From Nitratireductor thuwali (GTDB taxonomy: Bacteria; Pseudomonadota; Alphaproteobacteria; Rhizobiales; Rhizobiaceae): a stretch of DNA of 64,000 bases. The first letter of the stretch is position 1, and the number at the start of each line of letters is the position of its first letter. The DNA is taken from positions 3,780,001-3,844,000 of the forward strand of contig NZ_CP030941.1 in NCBI RefSeq assembly GCF_036621415.1, read 5' to 3'. The position numbers were made by a program, and so were the translations under genes. This document shows, one piece after another, positions 17,419 through 24,992 of this stretch. Under the pieces are notes generated by a model. It was given only the letters and a program-made list of their open reading frames with translations, ran no database searches and was not told where the DNA came from.

Positions 17419-17482
17419 GGCTTCCTCCACAATGCGGTCCACTACCTGCGATGATTGCGCGCGCCGCAGCCGCTTCGCAAGC

Positions 17483-18445
17483 CTATTCGCTGTCATTTCC
17501 GGCGCAGAACGAGATGGTGTCCTGCACCCACTGCGTTGCCTCATCGTCCTCGGCTCCGCGCGCCAGCACCTGTGTCCGTCCGCTTGCCCGGGCTTCCTCG
17601 ACGATGCATCCGCAATAGGACGCGCACAGCGCCTGTTCGCGGCTTTGCGCGCACTGGTTCGTGCACATGCGCATGAAGCCCGCCTCGATGCCGGCTGTAT
17701 CCACTGACGGCGGATAGAGCTGTGCGATGATCCAGACGCAGGAAATCAGCACCGGCTGATGAAGAAGGTAGAAGGCGAGACTGTGCCGCCCGGCCCATCC
17801 GAGCACCGGTATGCGCGATGCCGGCCGCCATGCGGCCATGCGCGCGGTGAGCCCCGTTGATCGGGCCACCTTGGCCGCGGCCATCCCGGATAGGACGGCC
17901 CCGAACCAGGGAAAAATCGGAATGTAGTCGTTGGAGGCCGGCACATTCTGCGACAGTCCGGTCCACCACAGGGCTGGGTGGTCGAGAAACGGCCAGCTTA
18001 TGAGATGCGGGGCTGCGACCACGAGCACGGCCAGCGCCGCCAGGAGCATGGCGGGAAGGCGAAGGAGCAGGAGCCCGAGCACGCTGGCCACCGCGATGTG
18101 ATGCAATATGCCGAAAAAGATGAACTGTTCCGGCATCAGCCACCATGTCACCAGTGTGATGGCCGCCGCCGCCGCCACGATTGCGGCAAGGCGTTTGGCG
18201 AAGGGGCCCGCCCTGAACGAGCGGGCATGTGCCAGGACGAGGCTCACCCCCACCAGGAAGAGGAAGGAACTGGCTATGCAGCGCGCGAAAATCTTCCATC
18301 CGCCCGTCACCGAGGTGAAGGGTTCCAGGTAACCGAAGAATTCGAGGTCCCAGGTGAAGTGATAGACGGCCATTGCCACCAGGGCGAGGCCGCGCACGGC
18401 GTCGATCAGTTCAATACGCCTGTGCTGCTCGCCTGCGTTTTGCAA
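17483..18445 (-). CDS. DUF1624 acyltransferase-like membrane protein with cysteine-rich tail
   Basis: Integral membrane protein of 320 residues. The first 250 match DUF1624 (heparan-alpha-glucosaminide N-acetyltransferase-like): RIELIDAVRGLALVAMAVYH at the start, several helices, FPWFGAVLSGMAAA and a final SLAFYLLHQPVL. Such proteins may acetylate or transfer acyl groups to envelope sugars; this is not proven. The last 65 residues form a soluble tail with six cysteines (MCTNQCAQSREQALCASYCG, then FCAGNDSE). The only near start is a TTG with poor Shine-Dalgarno spacing, so the exact N terminus is uncertain. Confidence 0.8.
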   Translation of the reverse strand: MQNAGEQHRRIELIDAVRGLALVAMAVYHFTWDLEFFGYLEPFTSVTGGWKIFARCIASSFLFLVGVSLVLAHARSFRAGPFAKRLAAIVAAAAAITLVTWWLMPEQFIFFGILHHIAVASVLGLLLLRLPAMLLAALAVLVVAAPHLISWPFLDHPALWWTGLSQNVPASNDYIPIFPWFGAVLSGMAAAKVARSTGLTARMAAWRPASRIPVLGWAGRHSLAFYLLHQPVLISCVWIIAQLYPPSVDTAGIEAGFMRMCTNQCAQSREQALCASYCGCIVEEARASGRTQVLARGAEDDEATQWVQDTISFCAGNDSE

Positions 18446-18563
18446 TCCTTGGCCCCCGGGTCTGCACCAGATTCATCGTCGCCGGCGGCATTGACGGTCA
18501 CGCCGCGCCGACAACATGGTTCAACTGTTATTCGCCATAGCGTTCAAGGACAAGGAAGACGTC

Positions 18564-19394
18564 ATGAAGTTCATCGAGGCAAACGGCGCCCGCATACCGG
18601 CCCTTGGTCTTGGCACCTGGACCTTGACCGGCGCCCAATGCATGGACCTGGTGCGTCGCGCGATCGACATCGGCTATACGCACATCGACACCGCTGCCAT
18701 GTATGACAACGAGCGGGAGGTTGGCCGTGCCATTGGGCTTTCCGGGGCAGGACGCGCCGATCTCTTCGTCACCACAAAGGTCTGGTGGACCGATCTTGCT
18801 CTCGAGGATCTGCTGCGGTCGGCCCGCCACAGCCTCGAAAGGCTGAACCTGGACTATGTGGACCTGCTGTTGATCCACTGGCCCAATCCCGCCATTCCCC
18901 TGCCGCACAGCATCGACGCTCTCAATGAGGCGCGCCGATCGGGATTGACCCGCCATATCGGTGTTTCCAATTTCCCGACCGGCCTGCTTGGCCAGGCCGC
19001 CGCCTTTTCCGCCGCGCCCCTGGTCGCCGACCAGGTCGAGTATCATCCGTATCTCAGCCAGGAAAAGGTGCTCCACGCCTGCCGCAGCCACGGCATGGCC
19101 ATGATCTCCTACTGCCCGCTCGCGCGTGGAGGGAGCCTCTTTGGCGAACCGGCGATCGTGGAGGCTGCCAGGGCACACGCCAGATCGCCGGCCCAGATCG
19201 TGCTGCGCTGGCACGTTCAGCAGGAGGCGGTCGGGGTCATTCCACGCACCGCCAGGGCCGAGCGCCTGGCTGAAAACGCTGCGATATTCGACTTCGCCCT
19301 GAGCGACGATGAAATGGCGGCCATAGGTGCGCTGACCCGGGCGAACCGCCGGATTTGCGACTATGGTTTCTCGCCCCGTTGGGACGCGCCGTAG
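18564..19394 (+). CDS. Aldo/keto reductase (2,5-diketo-D-gluconate reductase-like)
   Basis: NADPH-dependent reductase of 276 residues with a TIM-barrel. The family tetrad is present: Asp and Tyr in HIDTAAMYDNE, Lys in VTTKVWW and His in LLIHWPNP. The signature GVSNFPTGLL and the C-terminal coenzyme loop with VIPRTARAERLAENAAIFDF are also seen. It resembles the DkgA/DkgB branch, which reduces ketoacid sugars, methylglyoxal and other carbonyls. The ATG at 18564 with AAGGAAGAC upstream gives the normal N terminus; an upstream ATG at 18516 would add 16 unconserved residues. It diverges from the DUF1624 gene. Confidence 0.9.
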   Translation: MKFIEANGARIPALGLGTWTLTGAQCMDLVRRAIDIGYTHIDTAAMYDNEREVGRAIGLSGAGRADLFVTTKVWWTDLALEDLLRSARHSLERLNLDYVDLLLIHWPNPAIPLPHSIDALNEARRSGLTRHIGVSNFPTGLLGQAAAFSAAPLVADQVEYHPYLSQEKVLHACRSHGMAMISYCPLARGGSLFGEPAIVEAARAHARSPAQIVLRWHVQQEAVGVIPRTARAERLAENAAIFDFALSDDEMAAIGALTRANRRICDYGFSPRWDAP

Positions 19395-19540
19395 ACGGGT
19401 GGAAACAAACCTGCCGTCGCGCCCGGCCAGGGCGTCCCGGTACGGTATCGGTGTAGTTAACCCTGCGTTAGCTTGCCTACACTATTGTTTCCTTTCGAAC
19501 GATCGGATAAGGGCTGCCGAGGGGACCGGCGGCCGCTTCG

Positions 19541-20671
19541 ATGCATGATATCGCGCCACGGCAACGTTGGCAGTTCGAGCGGAGGGTGATGGGGCGCATG
19601 TTGCAGACCGCGAGCGTGCAGGAGGGCAAGCCGGACATCGCAGCCTCTATTGCGGCGTCGATGCGCAAGATGGGAGTGGTTGGACTTCCGCGCAATTACG
19701 AGTTGTTCTATGAGGTGATGACCGGCTCGAACCGCGAATTGTGCGATGAGTTCGCCACCCTCGGCGCCCGCCCCGCACAAGCGGCGCTCGACGCGGTTTC
19801 ACAAAAGTATTTCGCCCAAAGCAGCCGTCACGCAATCGTCGAGAATGCGCAGGAACAGATCACCGTCCGGGCGGAGGAAATCCTCGCGCTCCTGGGCCGC
19901 GAGCGCAATTCTCTCGAGAAGTTCGAGCTCATTCTCGGCCAGACCTCGGGTGGGCTGGACAGCCGCCAGACCCTATCGCGCGATCTGCTGCAGAGGGTCA
20001 TCGGCATCATGGCGACCGCTACTCAGACCACGCTGGATCAGAGCCGGCAGATCAGCAAGGCGATGGCCGAAAAATCCGACGAGCTGGAAAAGGTAAAGTC
20101 CAAGCTCGAGCAGTACAAGAAGCTGGCCGACACAGATCCGCTGACCCGGATCTGGAACCGGCGTGCCTTTGACCGCAAGCTGGCGGAAATTTTTTCCGAT
20201 GAACGCTCGGTGATGTTCCATTCGCTGGTCCTTGCCGACATAGACGGCTTCAAGGCCTTCAACGACCGGTACGGCCATCCGGTCGGCGACCGGATATTGC
20301 AGATGGTGGCGCAGATCATCCAGGCCAAGAGTGGCTCCAACGGTTTCTGCGCCCGCACGGGCGGCGAGGAGTTTGCCATCGTCTTCGACGGCCTGTCGGA
20401 GGATGTGACCTTCAATACCGCCGACGCCGTTCGCACGGCCATCGCCGAGGCGGAGTTCGTGATCGGTCCGTCCTCGAACAATTTCGGCCCCATCAGCATT
20501 TCGATGGGCATGTGCATGGCCTCTGACGCGGCCGACGGCGACGATCTGTATGCCAAGGCCGACCGGGCCCTCTACGCCTCCAAGGTCGGCGGCCGGGACC
20601 GTCTCACCCGCTTCTCCAAGATTTCACAGGGAAAGCTGACGAAGAACTGGCTGCTTTACCGCGGCGAGTAA
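19541..20671 (+). CDS. GGDEF diguanylate cyclase
   Basis: Makes cyclic di-GMP from two GTP. The 376-residue protein has a soluble N-terminal region of about 165 residues without a known sensor domain, a short coiled coil (EKSDELEKVKSKLEQYKKLA), and a GGDEF domain from DPLTRIWNRRAFD to the end. The active-site motif is GGEEF, expected to be active. The RxxD inhibitory site usually five residues upstream is absent (the preceding residues are SNGFCART), so feedback inhibition may be lacking. No membrane segment is seen, suggesting a cytoplasmic enzyme. The start is uncertain: ATG codons at 19589 and 19598 follow GGAGGG more closely. Confidence 0.9.
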   Translation: MHDIAPRQRWQFERRVMGRMLQTASVQEGKPDIAASIAASMRKMGVVGLPRNYELFYEVMTGSNRELCDEFATLGARPAQAALDAVSQKYFAQSSRHAIVENAQEQITVRAEEILALLGRERNSLEKFELILGQTSGGLDSRQTLSRDLLQRVIGIMATATQTTLDQSRQISKAMAEKSDELEKVKSKLEQYKKLADTDPLTRIWNRRAFDRKLAEIFSDERSVMFHSLVLADIDGFKAFNDRYGHPVGDRILQMVAQIIQAKSGSNGFCARTGGEEFAIVFDGLSEDVTFNTADAVRTAIAEAEFVIGPSSNNFGPISISMGMCMASDAADGDDLYAKADRALYASKVGGRDRLTRFSKISQGKLTKNWLLYRGE

Positions 20672-20740
20672 GGCCTGCCTTTTTTCGCCGCAATTGTATC
20701 GGAACGCTGCGCGCCTTGGCTATCGCATGGTACTGTAAGC

Positions 20741-20800
20741 CTTTGAATTCATGTACGCTGTTTTCCGATATCGATTCCGATTCTTGGGTTGATGCTATAG
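20741..20800. repeat. Partial palindromic intergenic repeat upstream of ompA-like gene
   Basis: TTTGAATTCATGTACGCTG followed by TTTTCCGATATCGATTCCGA and GATGCTATAG matches one module of the repeat at 13128-13234 (TTTGAATCGACGCATCGTGC ... GATGCTGTAG), with several changes. The partner hairpin with the GTGCG stem is missing. It lies about 65 bases before the OmpA-like lipoprotein gene. Confidence 0.6.
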
Positions 20801-20866
20801 AAGGCTCGCAGGGGCGATGAAGAACACGCTGCCGGATCGCCGGCTTTCAGGAGAGGATAGGATTTC

Positions 20867-21529
20867 ATGTTGAAGAAGATTGTTGCGGTCACCGTCATTG
20901 CCGGATTTGCTGCCGGCTGTGTCACCTCGACCGATCCCTATACGGGGCAGCAGAAAATCTCGAATACGGCCGGCGGCGCGGCGCTGGGGGCGCTCGCGGG
21001 GGCCGGCGTCGGCCTCCTGGCCGGCGGCGACGACCGCCGCAACGCCTTGATCGGCGCCGGCATCGGGGCACTGGCCGGCGGCTCCATCGGTGCTTATATG
21101 GATCAGCAGGAAGCCCAGCTGCGCGGCCAGCTCCAGGGCACCGGCGTCAGCGTGACGCGACAGGGCGACTACATCATCCTGAACATGCCGTCGAACATCA
21201 CCTTCACCACCGATTCGGCCTCCATTCAGCCGGCCTTCTATCCGACGCTCAATTCTGTCGCGCTGGTTTTGAAGGAGTACAACCGGACCCTCGTCGACGT
21301 GTACGGACATACCGATTCGACCGGCTCCGACCAGTACAATCTGGATCTGTCCAGACGCCGGGCAGCCTCGGTTGCCGACTATCTGGTCGCCCAGGGCACA
21401 TCGGGTGAGCGCTTTGCCGTCATCGGCGTCGGCGAGGCCCAGCCCATTGCCTCCAACGCGACACCCGAAGGCCGAGCGCAGAACCGTCGCGTCGAAATCC
21501 GCCTGTCGCCGCTGCGCGCGCCGAACTGA
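20867..21529 (+). CDS. OmpA-family lipoprotein with glycine zipper
   Basis: Envelope lipoprotein of 220 residues. A signal peptide with lipobox FAAGC places the lipidated cysteine at residue 18. Residues about 33-80 form a glycine-zipper membrane-inserting segment (GGAALGALAGAGVGLLAGG and GAGIGALAGGSIGAYM). The C-terminal OmpA domain (about 100-216) binds peptidoglycan and shows VYGHTDSTGSDQYNLDLSRR and EGRAQNRRVEI. This is the YiaD/PAL-like layout. Shine-Dalgarno AGGAGAGG lies upstream. It likely tethers the outer membrane to the cell wall. Confidence 0.92.
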   Translation: MLKKIVAVTVIAGFAAGCVTSTDPYTGQQKISNTAGGAALGALAGAGVGLLAGGDDRRNALIGAGIGALAGGSIGAYMDQQEAQLRGQLQGTGVSVTRQGDYIILNMPSNITFTTDSASIQPAFYPTLNSVALVLKEYNRTLVDVYGHTDSTGSDQYNLDLSRRRAASVADYLVAQGTSGERFAVIGVGEAQPIASNATPEGRAQNRRVEIRLSPLRAPN

Positions 21530-21542
21530 TCTTTGTTGAGGG

Positions 21543-21562
21543 GCGGCGGCGGAAGCCGCCGC
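21543..21562. terminator. Hairpin between convergent ompA-like gene and psuG
   Basis: A perfect 8-bp stem (GCGGCGGC at 21543-21550, GCCGCCGC at 21555-21562) with a GGAA tetraloop, between the stops of two convergent genes. There is no clear T run, so it is only a probable bidirectional terminator. Confidence 0.45.
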
Positions 21563-21567
21563 TGCGG

Positions 21568-22479
21568 TCAAAGCGAAACTGCAATGCGCGCCGCCAGGCG
21601 CGCATTGTTCTTGACCAGCGCTATATTGGTCTGGAGGCTCCTGCCGCCCGACAGTTCGAGGATGCGGCCAAGCAGATAGGGCGTCACCGCCTTGCCTGCC
21701 ACGCCGGCTCGTTGTGCATCCGTCTGCGCCTGCACAATGAACCCCTCCATGACATCGGCGGCGATCTCGTCCGCCTCAGGCACCGGATTGGCGATCAGCA
21801 TGCCGCCGTCGATGCCCAGCCCGTCGCGCATGCGCTGGAAATCGGCGATGCCTGCCGGCGTGTCGAGACGCAGCGGCGCCGGGGCGCTCGAGCGGCGCGA
21901 CCAGAAGGCGGGCACGACGTCGCTGCCATAGGCGACGACAGGCACGCCGCGCGTCTCCAGCACTTCCAGCGTCTTGGGAATGTCCAGGATCGCCTTCGGG
22001 CCGGCCGAAACCACGATAACCGGCGTGCGCGCCAGTTCGTCCAGGTCGGCCGATATGTCGAAGCTCTTCTCCGCGCCCTTGTGGACGCCGCCGATGCCGC
22101 CCGTGGCGAATACGCGGATGCCGGCCATCTGCGCGCCGATCATGGTGGCGGCGACGGTCGTGCCGCCGGTCAGACCCTGCGCCATCGCAAAGGCAAGGTC
22201 CGCGCGCGACAGTTTGAGTGCGTCCCTCGTTTTTGCCAGCTTCATCCGCTCCTCCGCGGCAAGGCCGATCTTCAGCCGCCCGTCGACGACGGCGATCGTG
22301 GCCGGCACCGCGCCTTCCGCCTCTATGATGGCTTCGACCTCCGCCGCCATGGCGTCGTTCTGGGGGAAGGGCATTCCATGGGTGATGATGGTGCTTTCCA
22401 GCGCCACCACCGGGCGCCCTGTTGCAAGGGCCTTCGCAACGGGCGCATGAACATCCATCAGATCTTCGGGAACGGGCAT
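21568..22479 (-). CDS. psuG: Pseudouridine-5'-phosphate glycosidase
   Basis: Cleaves pseudouridine 5'-phosphate into uracil and ribose 5-phosphate, salvaging the modified base from RNA turnover. The 303-residue protein carries the PsuG/IndA family stretches ALESTIITHGMPFPQN (catalytic region near residue 28), AFAMAQGLTGGTTVAATM with metal-binding surroundings, and FATGGIGGVHKGAEKSFD. Length is normal. It is the downstream partner of psuK on the same strand, 17 bases apart, so kinase and glycosidase form a two-gene pathway. Confidence 0.95.
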   Translation of the reverse strand: MPVPEDLMDVHAPVAKALATGRPVVALESTIITHGMPFPQNDAMAAEVEAIIEAEGAVPATIAVVDGRLKIGLAAEERMKLAKTRDALKLSRADLAFAMAQGLTGGTTVAATMIGAQMAGIRVFATGGIGGVHKGAEKSFDISADLDELARTPVIVVSAGPKAILDIPKTLEVLETRGVPVVAYGSDVVPAFWSRRSSAPAPLRLDTPAGIADFQRMRDGLGIDGGMLIANPVPEADEIAADVMEGFIVQAQTDAQRAGVAGKAVTPYLLGRILELSGGRSLQTNIALVKNNARLAARIAVSL

Positions 22480-22496
22480 GGGAACTCCGACTGGTT

Positions 22497-23438
22497 TCAG
22501 CGTAATTGCGCCGCCGCGGGCACGCGGGCAAGCGCCTGTTCGAAAAGGTCTTCCCGCAGGACCGGTGCGGCCTGTGGTGCTTCAAGGGCAAGGGCGGCCG
22601 CCGCGAAGCCTTCGCGAACGGCCTGCGGAAAACCCTTGTGGTTCATCAGCGCCGCCGCAGCCGCGCCCGCCAGCGCATCGCCGGCCCCGGTGACGTCCGC
22701 AATATGGGCAAGTGGCGGTGCTTTAAACAGCCATCTCCGGCCGGCGTGGAAGCCGATCGCCGGCTTGGAGCCACATGTGATGACGCCACCGTTCAAGCCC
22801 AGTGCCGGCAGAGCCTGCGCCAACTCTTCCAGTCCCGCCGCCTCCGCAAGTCCCGCAAGGCACAGGGCCTCTTTCCGGTTCATGAACAGGCAGGAAATCT
22901 GTTCCAGCACCGGCGCAAAACGCACTACCTTGGCGGGCGAAACGGCGATGGCGAAAAGCGGCTTGCCCGCGCTGACCGCACAAAGGCGCAGGATCGCCTC
23001 CTCGGGCAGGTTGGCATCGCACAGGATGGCGCCGGCGCCGGCCGCGGCGTCTCTTATCTTGCGCCGTCGCATCTGCTTGGCGAAGGCGGTCTCGTAGAGT
23101 TCCATGTCCGCCAGCCCGGTGATGAGGTCGCCCTGGGCGGTCAGGATGGCCGTGTAGCTGGGGGTGGTCCTGTCCATATAGGTCGCCGACAGGTCCTCGA
23201 TGCCGGCCGCTGCCACCGCGTCTTCCACTTTCTGCCCGGCAAGGTCGCCGCCCCGCAGTGAAAACAGCGCGCCGCGGACGCCGCGCTGGACGGCCATGCG
23301 CAAGGCGTTGAAGGCGCCGCCGCCGACATCCTCGCGCATCGTGCCTGGATTGGAGGTCTCGGCCATATGGTCCCCGCGCACGCGGCCGCGGCGGTCGGGA
23401 TGGGCACCGCCTATGGCGAGGAGCAACGGGTTCGGCAT
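22497..23438 (-). CDS. psuK: PfkB-family kinase, probable pseudouridine kinase
   Basis: Phosphorylates pseudouridine at the 5' position, feeding PsuG. The 313-residue protein shows the ribokinase-fold signatures: GGGAFNALRMAVQRG near the N terminus and ADVTGAGDALAGAAAAALM (catalytic Asp in GAGD) near the C terminus. Family membership alone would allow other nucleosides or sugars; the pseudouridine assignment comes from being immediately upstream of psuG. The ATG at 23438 (MPNPLLLAIGG) is preferred to a GTG two codons earlier because of its Shine-Dalgarno spacing. Confidence 0.87.
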   Translation of the reverse strand: MPNPLLLAIGGAHPDRRGRVRGDHMAETSNPGTMREDVGGGAFNALRMAVQRGVRGALFSLRGGDLAGQKVEDAVAAAGIEDLSATYMDRTTPSYTAILTAQGDLITGLADMELYETAFAKQMRRRKIRDAAAGAGAILCDANLPEEAILRLCAVSAGKPLFAIAVSPAKVVRFAPVLEQISCLFMNRKEALCLAGLAEAAGLEELAQALPALGLNGGVITCGSKPAIGFHAGRRWLFKAPPLAHIADVTGAGDALAGAAAAALMNHKGFPQAVREGFAAAALALEAPQAAPVLREDLFEQALARVPAAAQLR

Positions 23439-23598
23439 CGTCACATTTCCGGTCTGTTCGAATCGCCTTTGCGTCTCAAAGGGGCGCCCGACCCCCAGAT
23501 CCGAAAAAACGGACAGCGGGCCGATCCCTCTTAGGAATTACGGAATGAATCGGGAACATAATTGGATTTCCGTTTAAAATCAGCACATTAATTCCTGT

Positions 23599-23626
23599 TG
23601 CAAAAAGAGAACAAAGCGTGTACATA
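23599..23626 (+). promoter_or_regulatory. recA promoter with near-consensus LexA box
   Basis: A possible -35 TTGCAA (23599-23604) and -10 TACATA (23621-23626), 16 bases apart, enclose GAAC-N7-GTAC (23609-23623), one mismatch from the alphaproteobacterial LexA box GAAC-N7-GAAC. Position and spacing match the site upstream of the peptide gene at 3788. recA is a near-universal SOS gene in this group. Confidence 0.6.
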
Positions 23627-23682
23627 AAAATAACGATTATTGGCCGCCGAGGCCTCCATTGACGACGAAGGGGTGTTGTATC

Positions 23683-24783
23683 ATGGCTCAGAATTCATTG
23701 CGGCTGGTAGAGGAAAAATCGGTGGATAAAACCAAGGCATTGGACGCGGCGCTTTCACAGATCGAGCGTGCTTTCGGCAAGGGTTCGATCATGAGACTCG
23801 GCGCCAACGACAAGGTCGTCGAGATCGAGACCATCCCCACCGGTTCTCTGGGCCTCGATATCGCTTTGGGCGTCGGCGGGCTTCCGCGCGGCCGCATCAT
23901 CGAGATCTATGGGCCCGAGAGTTCGGGCAAGACCACACTGGCTCTTCACACCGTCGCCGAGGCGCAGAAAAAGGGCGGCATCTGCGGCTTCGTCGATGCC
24001 GAGCATGCGCTGGATCCGATCTATGCGCGCAAGCTGGGCGTCGATCTCGAGAACCTGCTGATTTCCCAGCCCGATACCGGCGAGCAGGCGTTGGAGATTT
24101 GCGACACGCTGGTGCGCTCGGGCGCGCTCGACGTCATTGTCATCGATTCGGTCGCCGCACTGACGCCGCGCGCCGAGATCGAGGGCGAGATGGGCGATTC
24201 GCTGCCGGGCATGCAGGCGAGGCTGATGAGCCAGGCCCTACGCAAGCTGACGGCCTCGATCTCGCGCTCCAACACGATGGTCATCTTCATCAACCAGATC
24301 CGCATGAAGATCGGCGTCATGTTCGGTTCGCCGGAGACGACGACGGGCGGTAACGCGCTGAAATTCTACGCGTCGGTTCGCCTCGACATACGCCGGATCG
24401 GTTCGGTCAAGGATCGCGACGAGGTGGTCGGAAACCAGACGCGGGTGAAAGTGGTCAAGAACAAACTGGCGCCGCCCTTCAAGCAGGTCGAGTTCGACAT
24501 CATGTATGGCGAAGGCGTGTCCAAGCTCGGTGAGTTGGTCGATCTCGGCGTCAAGGCCGGCGTGGTGGAGAAATCCGGCGCTTGGTTCTCCTATAATTCG
24601 CAGCGCCTCGGCCAGGGCCGTGAAAACGCCAAGCAGTTCCTGCGCGACAATCCCGAGACGGCAGCCGAGATAGAATTGTCGTTGCGGCAGAATGCCGGCC
24701 TCATCGCCGAACGTTTCCTCGACGATGCCGGTCCTGGCGACCAGGATGACGCGCCGCCCGAGAGCAATGCCGCGGAAGGCTGA
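23683..24783 (+). CDS. recA: Recombinase RecA
   Basis: Strand-exchange ATPase for homologous recombination and co-protease for LexA cleavage. The 366-residue protein has Walker [10 protein letters not shown], the core [20 protein letters not shown], and the DNA-binding loop region [20 protein letters not shown]. The start at [16 protein letters not shown] matches rhizobial RecA. The C-terminal acidic tail ([17 protein letters not shown]) is the usual autoinhibitory end. A LexA-like box upstream and a strong terminator downstream suggest a single-gene transcript. Confidence 0.97.
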   Translation: MAQNSLRLVEEKSVDKTKALDAALSQIERAFGKGSIMRLGANDKVVEIETIPTGSLGLDIALGVGGLPRGRIIEIYGPESSGKTTLALHTVAEAQKKGGICGFVDAEHALDPIYARKLGVDLENLLISQPDTGEQALEICDTLVRSGALDVIVIDSVAALTPRAEIEGEMGDSLPGMQARLMSQALRKLTASISRSNTMVIFINQIRMKIGVMFGSPETTTGGNALKFYASVRLDIRRIGSVKDRDEVVGNQTRVKVVKNKLAPPFKQVEFDIMYGEGVSKLGELVDLGVKAGVVEKSGAWFSYNSQRLGQGRENAKQFLRDNPETAAEIELSLRQNAGLIAERFLDDAGPGDQDDAPPESNAAEG

Positions 24784-24814
24784 GGCCTGGCGGTCCGCCT
24801 GACCTGACACGAAG

Positions 24815-24849
24815 ACGCCGCCGGCCGATCTGATCGCCGGCGGCGTTTT
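24815..24849 (+). terminator. Intrinsic terminator of recA
   Basis: A perfect 11-bp stem (ACGCCGCCGGC at 24815-24825, GCCGGCGGCGT at 24836-24846) with a 10-base loop, followed directly by TTTT. It is 31 bases after the recA stop. Confidence 0.88.
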
Positions 24850-24956
24850 CCTTCGCCCGGTTCCCGCCGGGCTGGCTGCCCTTTGGCGGCGCCGTGCCGG
24901 CCCGCGCTGATTTCTGGACAGGCAGGGGCGTGGACGCTAAAAGGCAGCTTCCATTT

Positions 24957-24972
24957 CCCGCCCTTCGGCGGG
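24957..24972 (+). other. Stable hairpin in the alaS leader
   Basis: CCCGCC, loop CTTC, GGCGGG: a compact 6-bp GC stem that puts CUUCGG at its tip, 20 bases before the alaS start. It may affect translation initiation or attenuate transcription; no T run follows immediately. Confidence 0.45.
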
Positions 24973-24992
24973 CTTCTCGCAAGGGCAAATGC

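Noticed and set aside
18516..18563. N-terminal extension of the aldo/keto reductase (MVQLLFAIAFKDKEDV)
   Set aside because: Not conserved in the family, and the downstream ATG has a better ribosome site.
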